The translations under genes and the position numbers were made by a program. The notes below the pieces were generated by a model, which did not search any database, was not told the origin of the DNA, and saw only the letters and a list, made by a program, of their open reading frames with translations. Positions 20,660 through 32,098 of a stretch of 64,000 nucleotides of DNA are shown one piece after another. The DNA comes from Rheum nobile (taxonomy: Eukaryota; Streptophyta; Magnoliopsida; Caryophyllales; Polygonaceae). The stretch lies in assembly GCA_027886185.1 (NCBI GenBank), contig WOAB01000040.1:5518001-5582000 (forward strand), written 5' to 3'. Position 1 is the first letter of the stretch; each line of letters begins with the position of its first letter.

Positions 20660-22043
20660 TAATCAAAATTCGAGTTGAGAAAATACCTTTTTGCACCAAA
20701 CCTGGTTCGGATTCATTTTCCGTAATTTAAATACATGCTGCATGTGTAGAGTGATATATAGATGAACAAGTCAAGAAGTGGGAAATTCAAGGTTGCAGAA
20801 ATCTCAACTTACTTGGAATTGATGATGGTGTCTTAAAGCTTGGAGAGATGAGCATAGATATATGAGTAAACATGTTTGGGTTTTGATTTTTGAACAAGAT
20901 GCAATATATATATATGTTTGTGTATATATATATATATATTGAAGGATGAAAGATGTTGAGACAAAAGAAAGGTGATTAGAAAGGAGAGAGTATGAAAAGA
21001 AGAATTGGAGGAGACAGAAATGAGTTCCTTTAGCAGAACAATCAAAACATATATATAGTTGTAAAGAGAACCCTTTGTTACACATATAATATATATAAAT
21101 CCCTCTTATTTCCTTCTAATATTTGAGAAATTTATATTTCTGGATAAGAATATGGTTAGAATACTTAATGTTTATGTAGAACACTAGAGCCCATAAAAAA
21201 TGCTTATCTTGAATATGGTTAGAATACTACCGTTTTAATTAGTAGCCAGGTAGGGAAGATGGCTTCATGTATCTCAAACACTCTAGATAAGAATTAGTGA
21301 TCCCATATGTAAGAGGATCAACTAGAGGTTGGATTTGGACATCACATATGTATAAGGAATTTATTTATATATCAACCAATTGATTAATTTACTAAATTAG
21401 GAACAAAACAATCACTACATACAGTCCTCATACAGAGCGTTAGAACCCTATTCATGCATCCATTAATTTGCAGAAAAAAGGATTGTATATTCTACGTACT
21501 TACTTTTGCAGTACTGCGCTGTAGATCAACCCTCTTAAGATGTTTAAGGAAATCGTAATAATTTCAGTAATGGATTAAAAGAACGTATATGTTTACGCAT
21601 CACTTTCCGTTTGACTTTCCCTCATCGTGATTACACATAATTTTTTTACTTCATAGATAATGATAGGGCAGCGTCAAACTTGTATTTGCAGTAATGAAAT
21701 TATGACGCTTGTTGTTTTTGCCTCCGACTGTTTGATTTTTTTCAGCCTACAGGCCTCATGTTCAAGTTTACATGCTTCTTGCCTGAGTTAGTTTATATCT
21801 ATGTAGAGGGGCGTAGTTTATTAATGTAATGTCCGCACTTGTGTCTTTCCAAGCTTGGGTTTTGATGTACTGACGTAACTACGACAAAGCTTTCGTCGTT
21901 CTTGCTTATGTGCTTTCTGAATCATTTGTCTGTCATTATCACTAGAGTGTTAATCCCACATTGCTTTGCAATGTTACCTTTTCCTTGTTGCGTATAGCTA
22001 CCTGCCTACCTCTTGTAATAAAACTGCACTCATGACATTTCAG
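20660..22043. other. Helitron interior, non-coding
   Basis: AT-rich DNA with (TA)n at about 20905-20940. It probably includes intron or promoter sequence of captured genes. No exon is recognised. Confidence 0.35.
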
Positions 22044-22158
22044 GTACATGACACCTCCACCCCCACCCTATGATCCATACGGGGGTTATGCTGCTCCCCC
22101 TGTAGCAATGATGCCTCCTACTCCTGTGCCAGCACCTAGCAATTATGTTCCCGTGCAG
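22044..22158 (+). pseudogene. Captured exon of a Whi3/scw1-like RRM RNA-binding protein gene
   Basis: An exon with clean borders (TTTCAG| and |GTAATG). It encodes 38 residues, including MTPPPPPYDPYGGY and PAPSNYVPVQ, the Pro/Tyr-rich linker ahead of the first RRM in plant proteins annotated as scw1-like. No RRM exon follows, so it is a non-functional fragment. The family call is from memory of the linker and is moderate. Confidence 0.5.
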
Positions 22159-23363
22159 GTAATGTCTTATTTGTCTCCTTTAGTGTTAGCATGCTACATC
22201 TTGCTGTAGGAAGGTATAATTGTTTTACTTCCAGGCAACTGTGCGAGGAACTTTATGAAATGAGCACTTCTTTGGAGTTTATTCTATAATTTGGCATGTA
22301 ATTCTACATTGTTTGAGAACTCCTTACTTGGATCCATCTAAAGTTTAGAGAATTTGGCATATAATTCTAGATTATTTGAGAACTCCTTTATGGGCTTCAT
22401 ATCTATGCATTTCAATATGTGCAGATGCACATACATTACATCTTTCAGAATGAATAAGCACTTCATTGGAGTTTATTCTATAATGCTTACATTATAATCA
22501 TGAGTGACGGTTAAATAAATTTGAATATGATATTTCATGTCAGTTAATTTCCGTTCTCATAAATCATTGCCTAAAGGTGATTTTTTAAAAAGGGAATATT
22601 TGCATTCTTATAATAGCATATGTGTGGGTATGTATAAAGTACTATAGGCTGTTAAGGGGAATATTTTTAATTTCCTTGGAAATCTATTATTTGTGAGTCA
22701 AAATATGTGGAAATGAAATCAAATATACGATAGTTATTGAATATGAGCAGAACTTATAAAATTTAGCATCAAGGAGAGGCAATCGTTTTGGAAAGCAATA
22801 ATATGCTGATCCTTTTGACTCTTAGATCACAAAAATATGCTACATTTTCTTGTTTGAATATGTTGGTACTTGGTATTGCTAGCTGGGATTCGGCAGACAA
22901 GGACAAAATTAAATAATGTACTAGACAAGATGCTGAGTATCTTGGACAGAGTAGGCAATGTTGTACACTAATTCAAATTTAATGGAATCTTCATATTCTT
23001 ACGAGTTACAACATTATTGTTTACTGCAAAACATACTACTACTTATATAGGCTAAGTTTTTGAACGGAGATGAGTTCAGTTCAGAAGAACTCCATGATAT
23101 TAAACTAATTATCAAAAGTAACGTGTACAAATATCTTAGTATCTCACTAGAGGGAAGGGGGAGCGCTTTGAGGAGGAGGCCCTAGCAAGATTTCAGGCTT
23201 CACGCGATGAAAGCAAAATCAAGAGCATTACTATTTTTCTTGAATAAATTTCATGTTATGCTCATGTTTTTCAGGCGAAGAGGCTAAATTCCCTTCTAAC
23301 TTTCTTGTCAAGTGCATTCCGATTTTTCTTGACTAAATTACATGTTCTGCTCCTGTTCTTCAG
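22159..23363. other. Helitron interior, intron-like
   Basis: T-rich DNA without recognisable exons. A short internal repeat (AATTTGGCAT...ATTCTA) recurs at about 22290 and 22350. Confidence 0.35.
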
Positions 23364-23611
23364 GCGAAGAGGCAGAATCCGAAGACATAGTTCAATATAA
23401 CTATTCAATGAACCCAAGGTTGAAGCATTTTTCTGACTGGCTATTGGACGTTATTGCAACTGGAGATTTCGATGCTTTCTTTCCCGCTGCACCAAATGAA
23501 TATGCTCCTTTAGTGGAGGAAGTGTGGAAGGATAATGCCATACACGAGACTTACAAGATAAAAGAATAACTTCATTTGCTTCTTGATGTAGCTGAATACT
23601 TCTTAAGCAGG
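23364..23611 (+). pseudogene. Captured exon of an extra-large G-protein alpha gene (XLG family)
   Basis: The exon encodes MNPRLKHFSDWLLDVIATGD, then APLVEEVWKDNAIHETYK and, after a stop, LHLLLDVAEYFLSR. This is the helical domain of plant XLG proteins, which bind guanine nucleotide and signal with G-beta/gamma. A TAA at 23567-23569 replaces a residue in the middle. Immediately upstream the intron/exon junction (TTCAGGCGAAGAGGC) is duplicated at about 23275 and 23361, leaving two acceptor-like sites. The flanking XLG exons are absent, so this is a captured, dead fragment. Confidence 0.7.
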
Positions 23612-25019
23612 GTGCATCGAAAAATATTTCTTTTTTTTCCTATGGGGGCTGATCTTGCAGAGCAGTCATACTGTGAGAATTTCTTTCTCACTTCTTTCTC
23701 AAGGAGGACTCCAAAGAAGGTTTGTCTGCAATTTCCCTTTCCTTTATCGTTTGAGGCCATCCAAATGTTTATATATGGAGTGGTGAAGATAATCCTTATG
23801 TCATGGCAGTCTTAAACAAATGGATCAAAAATTGAGTTTGAAAATCAAGCTTTATAGAGGCATATGATTAAAAAATTTGTTAGAAAATCATTTGATTGAT
23901 ACCTAAATTATTTTCAGAACCGAATCTGCACTTGGGGCATCTAGCATTGATTGATGCTTTTGCGATCACAGCTGATTCAAGCAGCATATTGAGCAAGGCT
24001 TGTAGCAGTAGGCATGTTTTGACTTGGTGATTATTCTATTTTACTTTTGTTGCATGTGTCATCGGCTCCTAATGTCTAGAAACTTTTTGTGCTTTTCAGG
24101 AAGCTTGTGTATGTGATTGGAGTTGAATGTTGCAATTTGCAAATGGAAGTTCTTGGACTTCCATAATTCTCTGAAGGAACGAGGTCTGATTCGGCCATCT
24201 ATTGATTCTGAGGATGTAAGCTATTATCTCAATTCTCAAGGTTTATGTTCTTGCTCCAAGATGGTTCCACCTAGAAGTTGGTAGTTCATGCTTCTTCTTT
24301 TTTATCTATTTTGAACTCATTTTCTGCAAATCCTTTCACATTATTTGTGATCACCTGAATGTGAATCTTATATATTTCTAATTTCTTGTAATATGATGTG
24401 GGCTAATTAGGACTTCATAATTTCTAAGAATTATAGTAATTTAGTTGTAAATGTATAGTTTATTCCACAACCCATTTACATTATTGTCTGCATACAGCTT
24501 ACTGGTTGTTGAAACAAAAAGGGAAAGAAAACTCCATTCTTTCCATAAAAACTAGAAATGTTGATATGCCCACAAGAATTTCTCTGGCTCAGCTAATGTC
24601 TGGAAGGTATTGAGTTAGATTCTCTACGTGACTTGCCATATAATCTTGACCACTTGAATGTTGTGTTTGTTCAGGGATATATTGAATGGGTTCAACTTAC
24701 TCGCATATATGTATGTTTTTGTTTACTAATGTACCATGCTCTTGATATTATAATGAGTGATATCTCTTCACCTTGTTTTCTGTTTACTAATGTACCTTGC
24801 TCTTGATTTGTCATAAATTAGCAAAGTATCCTTTCAGTTCCCCTTTATTATAAACCGGGAATATTTTTCCTGGTCCTTTTTATTTTAATGGATAATAACA
24901 TAGGCAATTGTCCTTTCAGATATACATTCTAATGGTGTTTTGAGTATAATATTAATACTATATCAATGATATATGTATTTTAATGTTACTTAAATGCCTG
25001 TTTATATGTGTTGACTCAG
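23612..25019. other. Helitron interior with one unidentified exon-like scrap
   Basis: At about 24151-24217 one plus-strand frame reads HNSLKERGLIRPSIDSEDV and ends at a GTAAGC donor. It looks like an exon of an unrecognised gene. The rest is T-rich and intron-like. Confidence 0.3.
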
Positions 25020-26690
25020 GCAATGTTTGTTGATTTTGGTTTGGCAAAGGAGAGGTGGATGTTGCTACATGAGGTGAATTTCCTTTTCTTCAGTATTTAT
25101 CTTTTCAGCTATAGAGAAAGGAGGTCGTTGCCATCATCCTTGGTGCTTGACTTGCATACTTGTGCATGATTTTATCAATGAACTTTGTTCATTCTTTGTA
25201 GTTAATATATTGAAATTGTACTTACTACTGTTTCTGTTTGTGGCTCTTCTAGGTATGATGACACAAATCCTGAAGCTGAAAAGAAAGAATATATTGATCA
25301 CATTGAAGAAATAGTTAAATGGATGGGATGAAAGCCATTTAAGGTATGAGCCTATTAGACATACTTCTATTATATCTTGCTGATTAATTCTTTTTCCCAA
25401 AATACTAACATTATCTTTTGTTTGCTGTAGATAACTTACACCGGCATTTATTTTCAAGAACTGTATGAGCTTGCAGTGGAGTTGATAAAGAGAGGTCATG
25501 CTTATGTTGATCACCAGGTTGATAGATTAAACAGATAATGAGATGTTAGGAAAATTGTCATAGCAAATGTCTCTTGAAAATATATTAAAATTTCACTATA
25601 TGACTGACTTTTACTGACTTGATCTGTGTTAAACTTGGCTTGTTCTGAATATCAGACTGCTGATGAGATAAAAGAGTACAGGGAGAAAAAGATGAACAAT
25701 CCTTGGAGGGATAGACCCATTGCAAATTCCTTGAAACTTTTTGAAGAAATGAGGAGGTGCTTGATTAAAGAGGGGAAAGTTTCGAATGAAGCAGGACATG
25801 TAGAGCGAATTTTTTTTTTTTTTTTTTAAAAAGTAAGAATTTCTAAATGAACAACTTCGAAAGTCAGAAACTGACAATCGGATTAACCGGCAATACAACA
25901 ACATTCAAGAGAAGCAAAAACAAACAACAAACGAAATAAACCAAGGCAAGAAAAAGCAAAGCAGTCTAGAAATGAGGTGAGTAAAGTACAAACAATAGCT
26001 GTGTTGTCGGTAGGATGGTCATCCTTTATCATGTCGGAATTACAACTCAATTCATCATCTAAGCAAACTTTATTAACCAAAGAGTGTCTCTTAATAGAAT
26101 CAGGGGAAAAAAAAAGAGTTTGAGGACTCAAACGAATCCGAACCAAACCACTTATTTTCCCCTCCTCATCACCCCCAAACCACCACTGTAAACGAAATTC
26201 AAAACCAAATACCGAGGAAGCGAAATCCCAAACAAGAGGAGGGTAGGTTTGAGAAGGAGGCGGGAGGGGGTTTGTCGGTGTCTTCTCGGAGAAGGCGAAG
26301 CAAAGAGAAGCGGGAGCCAGTGAGGCGGTGTCTTCCCGGCGAAGGCCCAAATCTTCATCGCCAACACATCGTAGCCGGCGACGGCGGGGGGGGAGGGGGG
26401 CTCGGGCGGTGCGGGGGCTCAGTGCGGAGCCGGGGCTCGGTCGGAGCGGGTGGGAATGGTTCGGACCATGGCGATATCTGGGCTTGGTGCTCTCTGACCA
26501 TCGAAGACGGCGGCGGCGGGGGCTCGATGCAGAGCGGGGGCTCGGTCGGAGCGGCCGGGCTCGGTCAGAGTGGCGGGGGTTAGGGCTCTCTTCATCAGCC
26601 CAACCAAAGGCTAGGGAATGAGAGCGTTTTGGCATTTTTTTCCTTGCAGAGTGATAACTTTAATATGTATGATTTTATTGCATATCGGAT
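25020..26690 (+). pseudogene. Captured 5-part fragment of a glutaminyl-tRNA synthetase gene
   Basis: Exons with introns kept: 25020-25073 (AMFVDFGLAKER), 25253-25343 (YDDTNPEAEKKEYIDHIEEI), 25431-25517 (FQELYELAVELIKRGHAYVD), 25656-25800 (TADEIKEYREKKMNNPWRDR), continuing at 26647 (QSDNFNMYDFIAYRIK). These are consecutive pieces of the catalytic core of eukaryotic GlnRS, which charges tRNA-Gln with glutamine in the cytosol. Defects: a stop replaces Trp after KWMG, a frameshift precedes KQDM, and the last exon is split by an insertion. Neither the N-terminal domain nor the anticodon-binding part is present. Retained introns show capture at the DNA level. Confidence 0.85.
25809..26646 (-). mobile_element. 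Poly(A)-tailed retroposed insert inside the GlnRS exon
   Basis: The GlnRS reading is broken by 838 bp that start (plus strand) with about 18 T, i.e. a poly(A) tail on the minus strand. Flanking repeats TAGAGCGA (25801-25808) and CAGAGTGA (26647-26654) differ by two transitions and look like an aged target duplication. The minus strand has a GC-rich 5' part with Arg/Pro/Ser-rich frames (26635-25883) and no domain I know. It may be a processed transcript or a LINE/SINE-mobilised RNA. Confidence 0.55.
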
Positions 26691-28002
26691 CAAGGCAAGG
26701 ATGGACTTTAAAATATTTAATGAATAAAGTAAATTTATCAAATATGAATATTGTCGTTATGATGTCCACTTTCATATTTTGGTTTACACACCATGCTTAT
26801 TTGATGTCCACTATCTTTAAATTACAAATATTACCATGAGAGGTTTTTTGCACTTTCAGTCCTCAGTTTTGGACCCTAAAAAAACCCACCAAAATTCACT
26901 ACTTGAAGAGCCCATCAGGATGGCTTCCATCCTTGAGCCCTCCAAACTTGTAAAAAAATTCTCCTTTAATTACTTTCACAAATCTTGTTGTGTTCTTAAA
27001 TTTCAGTTCTATAATGAATTCCACTGTTAATATTGTTGTTAAATTATTGTGGATTGATAATTATCATGTATTAATTAGTACTAATTTTGTGAATTTCTTG
27101 CTGAGTTTCTTCGCAACATCAATAAACGCGAAGTCACTTCTCAACTCTCTCTTTTTCGCACCCAAATTCCTCTCTTGTTTTCTCTCCCTTACGCACTACA
27201 TTGAAAAGTCATGGTTTCTTCTGGTTTCAATTTCACCATTGTTGTGTTTGTGTAACGACTTCTTTTCAATATCGCCACTTCTTCCACCGATCTTTGGTTC
27301 GTATTATTCTGTAATCTTCACCTGCTTCTTTTGATCGTTCCTATTTGTAGTCGTGGTGTTCGTTAATATTCCTCACTGAATACACAAATGCGTTCATTTT
27401 TCTTTTACATGCATCTGATGTGTGCAGACAAATATCTTGTGGAAATGGTAGGCTTACCAAGAACAGTACTGCCCCGTTTGAATATGTATGCGACCCTGGC
27501 TCAAAGCAACGTACCTCTGTTAATGGCTTTAAAAACTTTCCTTAGTAACTTACAACATTAAAACCGAACAAACAACCCGCGTGCATATAACTCAAAAACA
27601 ATCTCAAACTTTCAATTCAATATAATATTTTTTTCATTCATAGGAATAGTTAACTATGGATAATTATCTCGTACAATATATTAATAAATCTGTATTTCCT
27701 GTAACCTACAATATCAAAATGACTAACACATATTAGTAGAGTTATATTCAATAATTACTTACTCATTTAGTACCTACAATCAACAATTGCACTAAATTTA
27801 GAAAAACGGTATAACATCTAATACATATTTGTTCATTTAGTAATAATAAATCTATATTCCTTGAAATACAACATCATAGTTACTACACATATTAACGGTA
27901 TTAAATTCTATAAGTAATTGCTCATTTAGTAACTATAATAAAAAATTACACTAAATTAATAACAAAAAAATTACATACGGGCCGCACACGGGCCACCCCT
28001 AG
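26691..28002. other. Helitron 3' region
   Basis: About 27120-27345 resembles a C/T-rich leader; the rest is AT-rich non-coding DNA. The final 35 bp hold the GC-rich hairpin (GGCC...GGCC) and the CTAG end. Confidence 0.45.
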
Positions 28003-28021
28003 TGTATACAAATTAGGCTGC
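28003..28021 (-). pseudogene. Truncated tandem PPR copy, piece 2 (19 bp)
   Basis: TGTATACAAATTAGGCTGC equals parent 11958-11976. It is all that remains between the Helitron's 3' end and the Athila-like LTR. Its last five bases (GCTGC) are one copy of that element's target duplication. Confidence 0.9.
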
Positions 28022-29378
28022 TGACGTAGCCGAAATATGCAATGCAAATATCATTGAATAACCTAATCAAAGTAAAAGTCCTAACAAACCTACTAAACAG
28101 ATGAATAGCAAGCAAGTAAGGGTCGAACCCTCAGGGAAGATCTGATGAAGTATGCAATTATGATCAACAAGTAACAAGGAAATGGGGTTTTGGTTATCAA
28201 ACAGAGCAAAGTAAACATGTTTAGTTGACTTGAGAATACGATTGGGGAAGTAGTTCCACTAGAACGAGATCCACAATACAGAGATAAAATTTGATCACTG
28301 AAATCTTATAAATCCAAGTTCTTTAACTATTCTTATGGTTGTTCCCACCCTGATCGTGATTAACTACCAATTCAGACAGTTTTTGATAGTACTTACTACA
28401 ATATCAATGGAAGAAAACCTTACCACTAATAAAGCAATAGCATTCTTGCAAGGGTATAGGATACATGCAAATAGAAGAAAATCTTACTACTCAACATGCA
28501 AATAATTCTCACTCACAATTGCACACTCGTATTCCACTATATGTAACAATTGTGTTTGCTACTAGATCCGCACTCACATTTTGCTATATGCAAAATCCTA
28601 GCAATTTGATAAATATTATCCATCCTAGTTGATCAGGCTATGAAGAATAACGATAAATCAATATTTAATATAACCAAGAGAATTAAACCAACACATATAA
28701 GAATAAGAACAAGGAATAAAAATCTCACAAATGAATCAACTGTATTGCTTCAAACGTCTAGTAGAACAAGGGAAAATTAATGCTCCATTGACTTGCGAAT
28801 GAAACCCTAATTGAGAAAAGAAAACTACGATGATAATAAAAGTGTCTCTACTCAAGACCTGGAAAGAGATCTTAAATAGGCTAGAGAAAGTAAGTTAAAC
28901 CTAGAAATAATACTAAAGGAAATAAGATAATAAAAATAGGAAATCCGAAAACGCAAAATAGGAAATAATATCTCGCTGGCCGCGAGGCGTTTAACAAGTC
29001 CATCGCGGGGCAGCGGGTTCCACCGCGGGGCGGTGGCTATCTTCTAGCGCGACTAGCTTCTTCTCTGAGATTCACTGCCGGGTCGCGGTGGCTTCTGGCG
29101 CGGGGCGTCAACTGTTCCGCCCTCTCCTTTCTTCAGCTCTTCACTTCTTTTCTTCCGCTCTTCCATACTACCAAGTGTTGGTAGCCTTCTCCAATTAGTC
29201 TTCAAGCGGATCCTCATCCATCTTCATCTTCTCCATCCTTCATTAAGCTATAAATCCCTAGATATCTTCAATTCTCTCCACATCTTCTGGATTACAGACT
29301 TAACCTTAAATCTAGTCATAAACTCCTCTAAATAATGCTAATAATTGCTAGTTAAGGTGCATGAAATGACACCTATCA
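28022..29378 (-). repeat. 3' LTR of the Athila-like element
   Basis: 1,357 bp, matching 34063-35399. On the minus strand it begins TGATAGGTGTCATTTCATGC. It contains GC-rich words CACCGCGGGGCGGTGG and CGCCGGGTCGCGGTGG (about 28975-29110). Confidence 0.92.
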
Positions 29379-29391
29379 AATTCCCCCATAC
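29379..29391 (-). promoter_or_regulatory. Polypurine tract
   Basis: On the minus strand TATGGGGGAATT lies directly before the 3' LTR; it would prime plus-strand DNA synthesis. Confidence 0.8.
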
Positions 29392-29997
29392 TTAGACCTT
29401 TACTCGTCCCGAGTAAGCTAATGATAAACCTACTCCCTCAATCAAACACCAAGGTCTCAGGAAGTATAAGAAAATATGACACCAGCAACTATAACATTCA
29501 ACAATCAGCTCCAGACAACCAAAACAAGTGATGCAAAGATTATTCTAATCCTACCTCCAATCTAGCTCCTTATTGCTCCAGAGTGACCTACCCGAACTCC
29601 TTATAACACCTCTTCTTATGACGCCAATCTCCAGAATGATCCTAAAAATCACTCTTTTTCTTTACCCTTATTTTGATAGATATCTCACATATACTCGCAT
29701 CACTCCAGTCCATTTTTGCACCGGTCTATACCAGTCAGACTACCTGCTTTTTACCTGAACCGCCCTTTCGGGTTTTCAGCTCATCCCAGGATTTTGATTG
29801 CCTTTTTCACATATTTTTGGCTTTTTCGGTTTTTTTTTTTTGAAAAAGAATACTGGAATGGAAATTACAGAAAACAAAGCTATGTACACTAGCTAGATAG
29901 ATAGCACAGTCTAAATCTCTCCCTCATACTTAAACCGAACATTGTCCTCAATGTAGAAAAGAGAACAACAAATGAAATAGGGAAATGAGAAATAAAC

Positions 29998-30282
29998 TCA
30001 CTGTACGCCGGATGGTGGTGGTGGTGGGAACCTCCCAAAGTAGTCCCTCATATGAGTGTCCATAGTGTCCAAACGCTCATCTACATCAGCGTACTTATTC
30101 AGGAAGGTCCCCAGGCCACACTCTGCTAAACAAAGAGATACACACTCCAACATACCAAACTCAAGCAATGTCGGCTTGTCAAAGAACTTAGTAGCCAACA
30201 CTTTCCTCTCCTTCACAATGTTATACACTTCATTCTCCTCCCTCGTAGCGTCCTTCTTCCTACCTCTAGGTGCCATAAGTAA
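29998..30282 (-). pseudogene. ATHILA ORF-1-like fragment
   Basis: The minus-strand frame (ATG at about 30273, MAPRGRKKD) contains KERKVLATKFFDKPTLLEFG and CGLGTFLNKY, the conserved start of the ATHILA ORF-1 family, then ends early in a Pro run. Function is unknown; the full family protein is much longer. Confidence 0.55.
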
Positions 30283-30342
30283 TGAATTGGGATGCTCAAA
30301 ACAAAAGGCGACCAAAGAGGACTTACAAAACGAGCGAAACAC

Positions 30343-31100
30343 ACTGCCCGGTGATCTCGCCGCGGGGCGGTGGATGTGTCGCCGGGTCGCGGTGAGATAA
30401 CTGGGACTTCACGCCGGGTCACGGAGGGGGTCGCCGCGGGGCGGAGACGAAAAGAATCCCAACTCCTCTTTCCAGTCCGGGTTTAGGACTCAAGGCAAGG
30501 CGGGAAACACCCTAAGAACTAGGATTGGGTTTGCGCGATGCGGTGGTGGGCGACGCGAGGCGTTGGGGTTTTGTGTTTGGCTCTTTTGTGAGGCTAGACT
30601 CCAAATTGGGGCAAAGAATCTCAAAGTTAATGAAATTGGAGGCTAAATTCAGACTTAGAGAATGAGGATTTGGTAGGAAAATGGTGAAATGGCTTGGAAA
30701 AGCTTGAGAGGGGGTTGGTTATGGAGTGTTTGTGAGAGTGGAGGCTAGGTTAGGGAAGAGGAATAGGAAAAAGGGTGATGGAGCCGGTTATGTACATGGC
30801 CCAAAGAAGAAAATGGGCCAAAAGGAGCCCAATCCGTCAAATCCTTAGTTACCACTCAAGATTATTTTTTTATTATTAATTTTTTTTTTCGGAGTTGAGA
30901 AAAGTATACCAGAAATTCGCCGCGGGGCGGTGGTCTCCACCGCGGGGCGGCGAATTTGTCACCGGGATGTGGTGAACAAACTGGGAAAACCGTATCCTCT
31001 CCATTTACTTCCGTACCTGAAATGTTAGTGACAGGCGAACGAAACAAAGCAAAAGAAACTACGAAATTAATCGAAGAGAAAGAAAAATTAAGGAAAACTA
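30343..31100 (-). other. Non-coding internal region with GC palindromes
   Basis: CCGCGGGGCGGTGG and related words occur at about 30360-30450 and 30920-30960. Otherwise no coding content. In full-length relatives pol would precede this part. Confidence 0.5.
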
Positions 31101-31102
31101 CC

Positions 31103-31160
31103 TCGGGTTGCCTCCCGGACAGCGCCTTAGTTAACGTCGTTGGCTCGACGCACTTCGAAT
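31103..31160 (-). other. Conserved GGGAGGCAACCC motif of Ogre/Athila-type elements
   Basis: On the minus strand CGACGTTAACTAAGGCGCTG is followed by TCCGGGAGGCAACCC. Very similar words recur after the coding region of many plant Ogre/Tat and Athila elements (recalled, not searched). Its role is unknown. Confidence 0.55.
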
Positions 31161-31163
31161 CAA

Positions 31164-31577
31164 TTACCACCTAGAACAGGATCCCTTCGGAATCCTTTTA
31201 CTTGTCTCCTCCTGCTGGAACCTTCCATGGAAAGGCTTGAACCTTAGACCATGCTCCCTCTTGGCCAAGGACTCCATAATTGCTTCCTTTGGAGCATCTC
31301 CCCCATACTTAGAGCGATGTGGGGGCCGATAGGGCTCAACCTGATCATGTTGCACGACACTAGATGAAGGCTTACTGCCTTGTATGGTTAGTGCAGGGGG
31401 ACAAGTGCCCAAAATAGAGGGGATAGACTCTCCTATGTCATCAAGTAAGACATCACGCTCATGCAAATCAATAGGATCAGCAATAGCAGAGTATTCAACT
31501 ATGGTCTCTACTACACTAGTCTTAACATTTTCCTGAATAGGATTATCAATATCACTAATGCAGCAAAGGGAGGGCAA
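31164..31577 (-). pseudogene. Post-protease spacer of the Athila-like polyprotein
   Basis: In another frame from the protease and therefore after a frameshift near 31600. Hydrophilic, with repeated negative residues (DIGESIP, QHDQVEPYRPP). In relatives the reverse transcriptase follows; here the frame stops. Confidence 0.5.
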
Positions 31578-31615
31578 TTCAATGGAGTTGACCTTATGAA
31601 TATTATGCTCAAAAA

Positions 31616-32098
31616 TTACTCCATAGTCAAAGTTCCACTATCCACATCAATCTTCGTCATGGATGTTTTCATAAAAGGTCGACCTAACATAACAGGGGCA
31701 ACCTGCTCATCATAGTCCATATCCATTACGAAGAAATCAGCAGGGAAAATTAAGGGACCTATCTTAACAAGAATATCCTCCACAATACCCTTAGGGGGCA
31801 CACAAGAACCATCAGCAAGTTGGATCACAATATTAGTATCATGCAAAGGTCCTACTCCTAAAGCTTCAATCAATGAGTGAGGCAAAACATTAATAGAGGC
31901 ACCCAAGTCTAACAATGCCTTCTCAAATCGATGCTCACCTATAGCAATAGGAATAGTAAACGTACATGGATCCTTGCACTTCTCAGGCATACGCCTTTGA
32001 AATACTGCAGAGGCATGTTCACCAACCGAAACCTTTTTCTGGACCTTCAGCTTTTGTGTCCTCTTAACGGTGCATAGCTCCTTCAAAAACTTAGCATA
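31616..32098 (-). pseudogene. Retropepsin-like aspartic protease of the Athila-like element
   Basis: In frame with gag after a TGA (32101-32099) that replaces the Arg or Lys of the common P-[R/K]-YAKFLKELC. The protease has ALLDLGASINVLPHSL, where DLGAS is the catalytic D-[ST/L]-G-A turn, then VIQLADGS and VMLGRPFM, as in Athila proteases. It ends at TAA 31618-31616. Confidence 0.8.

Larger units (their letters stand above)
13515..28002 (+). mobile_element. 14.5-kb gene-capturing Helitron, non-autonomous
   Basis: The left end is TCTATCTATCCATC, the right end is ...CCACCCCTAG. It sits between A (13514) and T (28003) of ATTAAA|TGTATAC, exactly the sequence present and unbroken in the intact PPR gene at 11952-11964. 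Insertion between A and T without target duplication, 5' TC and 3' CTAG are Helitron hallmarks. A GC-rich GGCC...GGCC short hairpin lies about 10 bp before the 3' end. No Rep/helicase gene is present. Inside are fragments of unrelated host genes with introns kept, a hAT-like MITE, a large foldback element and a poly(A)-tailed insert; the last three are later insertions, leaving about 8.8 kb of Helitron proper. Confidence 0.85.

Noticed and set aside
20804..21085. Minus-strand 93-residue frame with Tyr/Ile runs
   Set aside because: Translation of (TA)n and T-rich DNA.
25883..26635. 250-residue minus-strand frame, Arg/Pro/Ser-rich
   Set aside because: It lies in the poly(A)-tailed insert, its composition follows GC-rich DNA, and no domain is visible. 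Not called as a gene.
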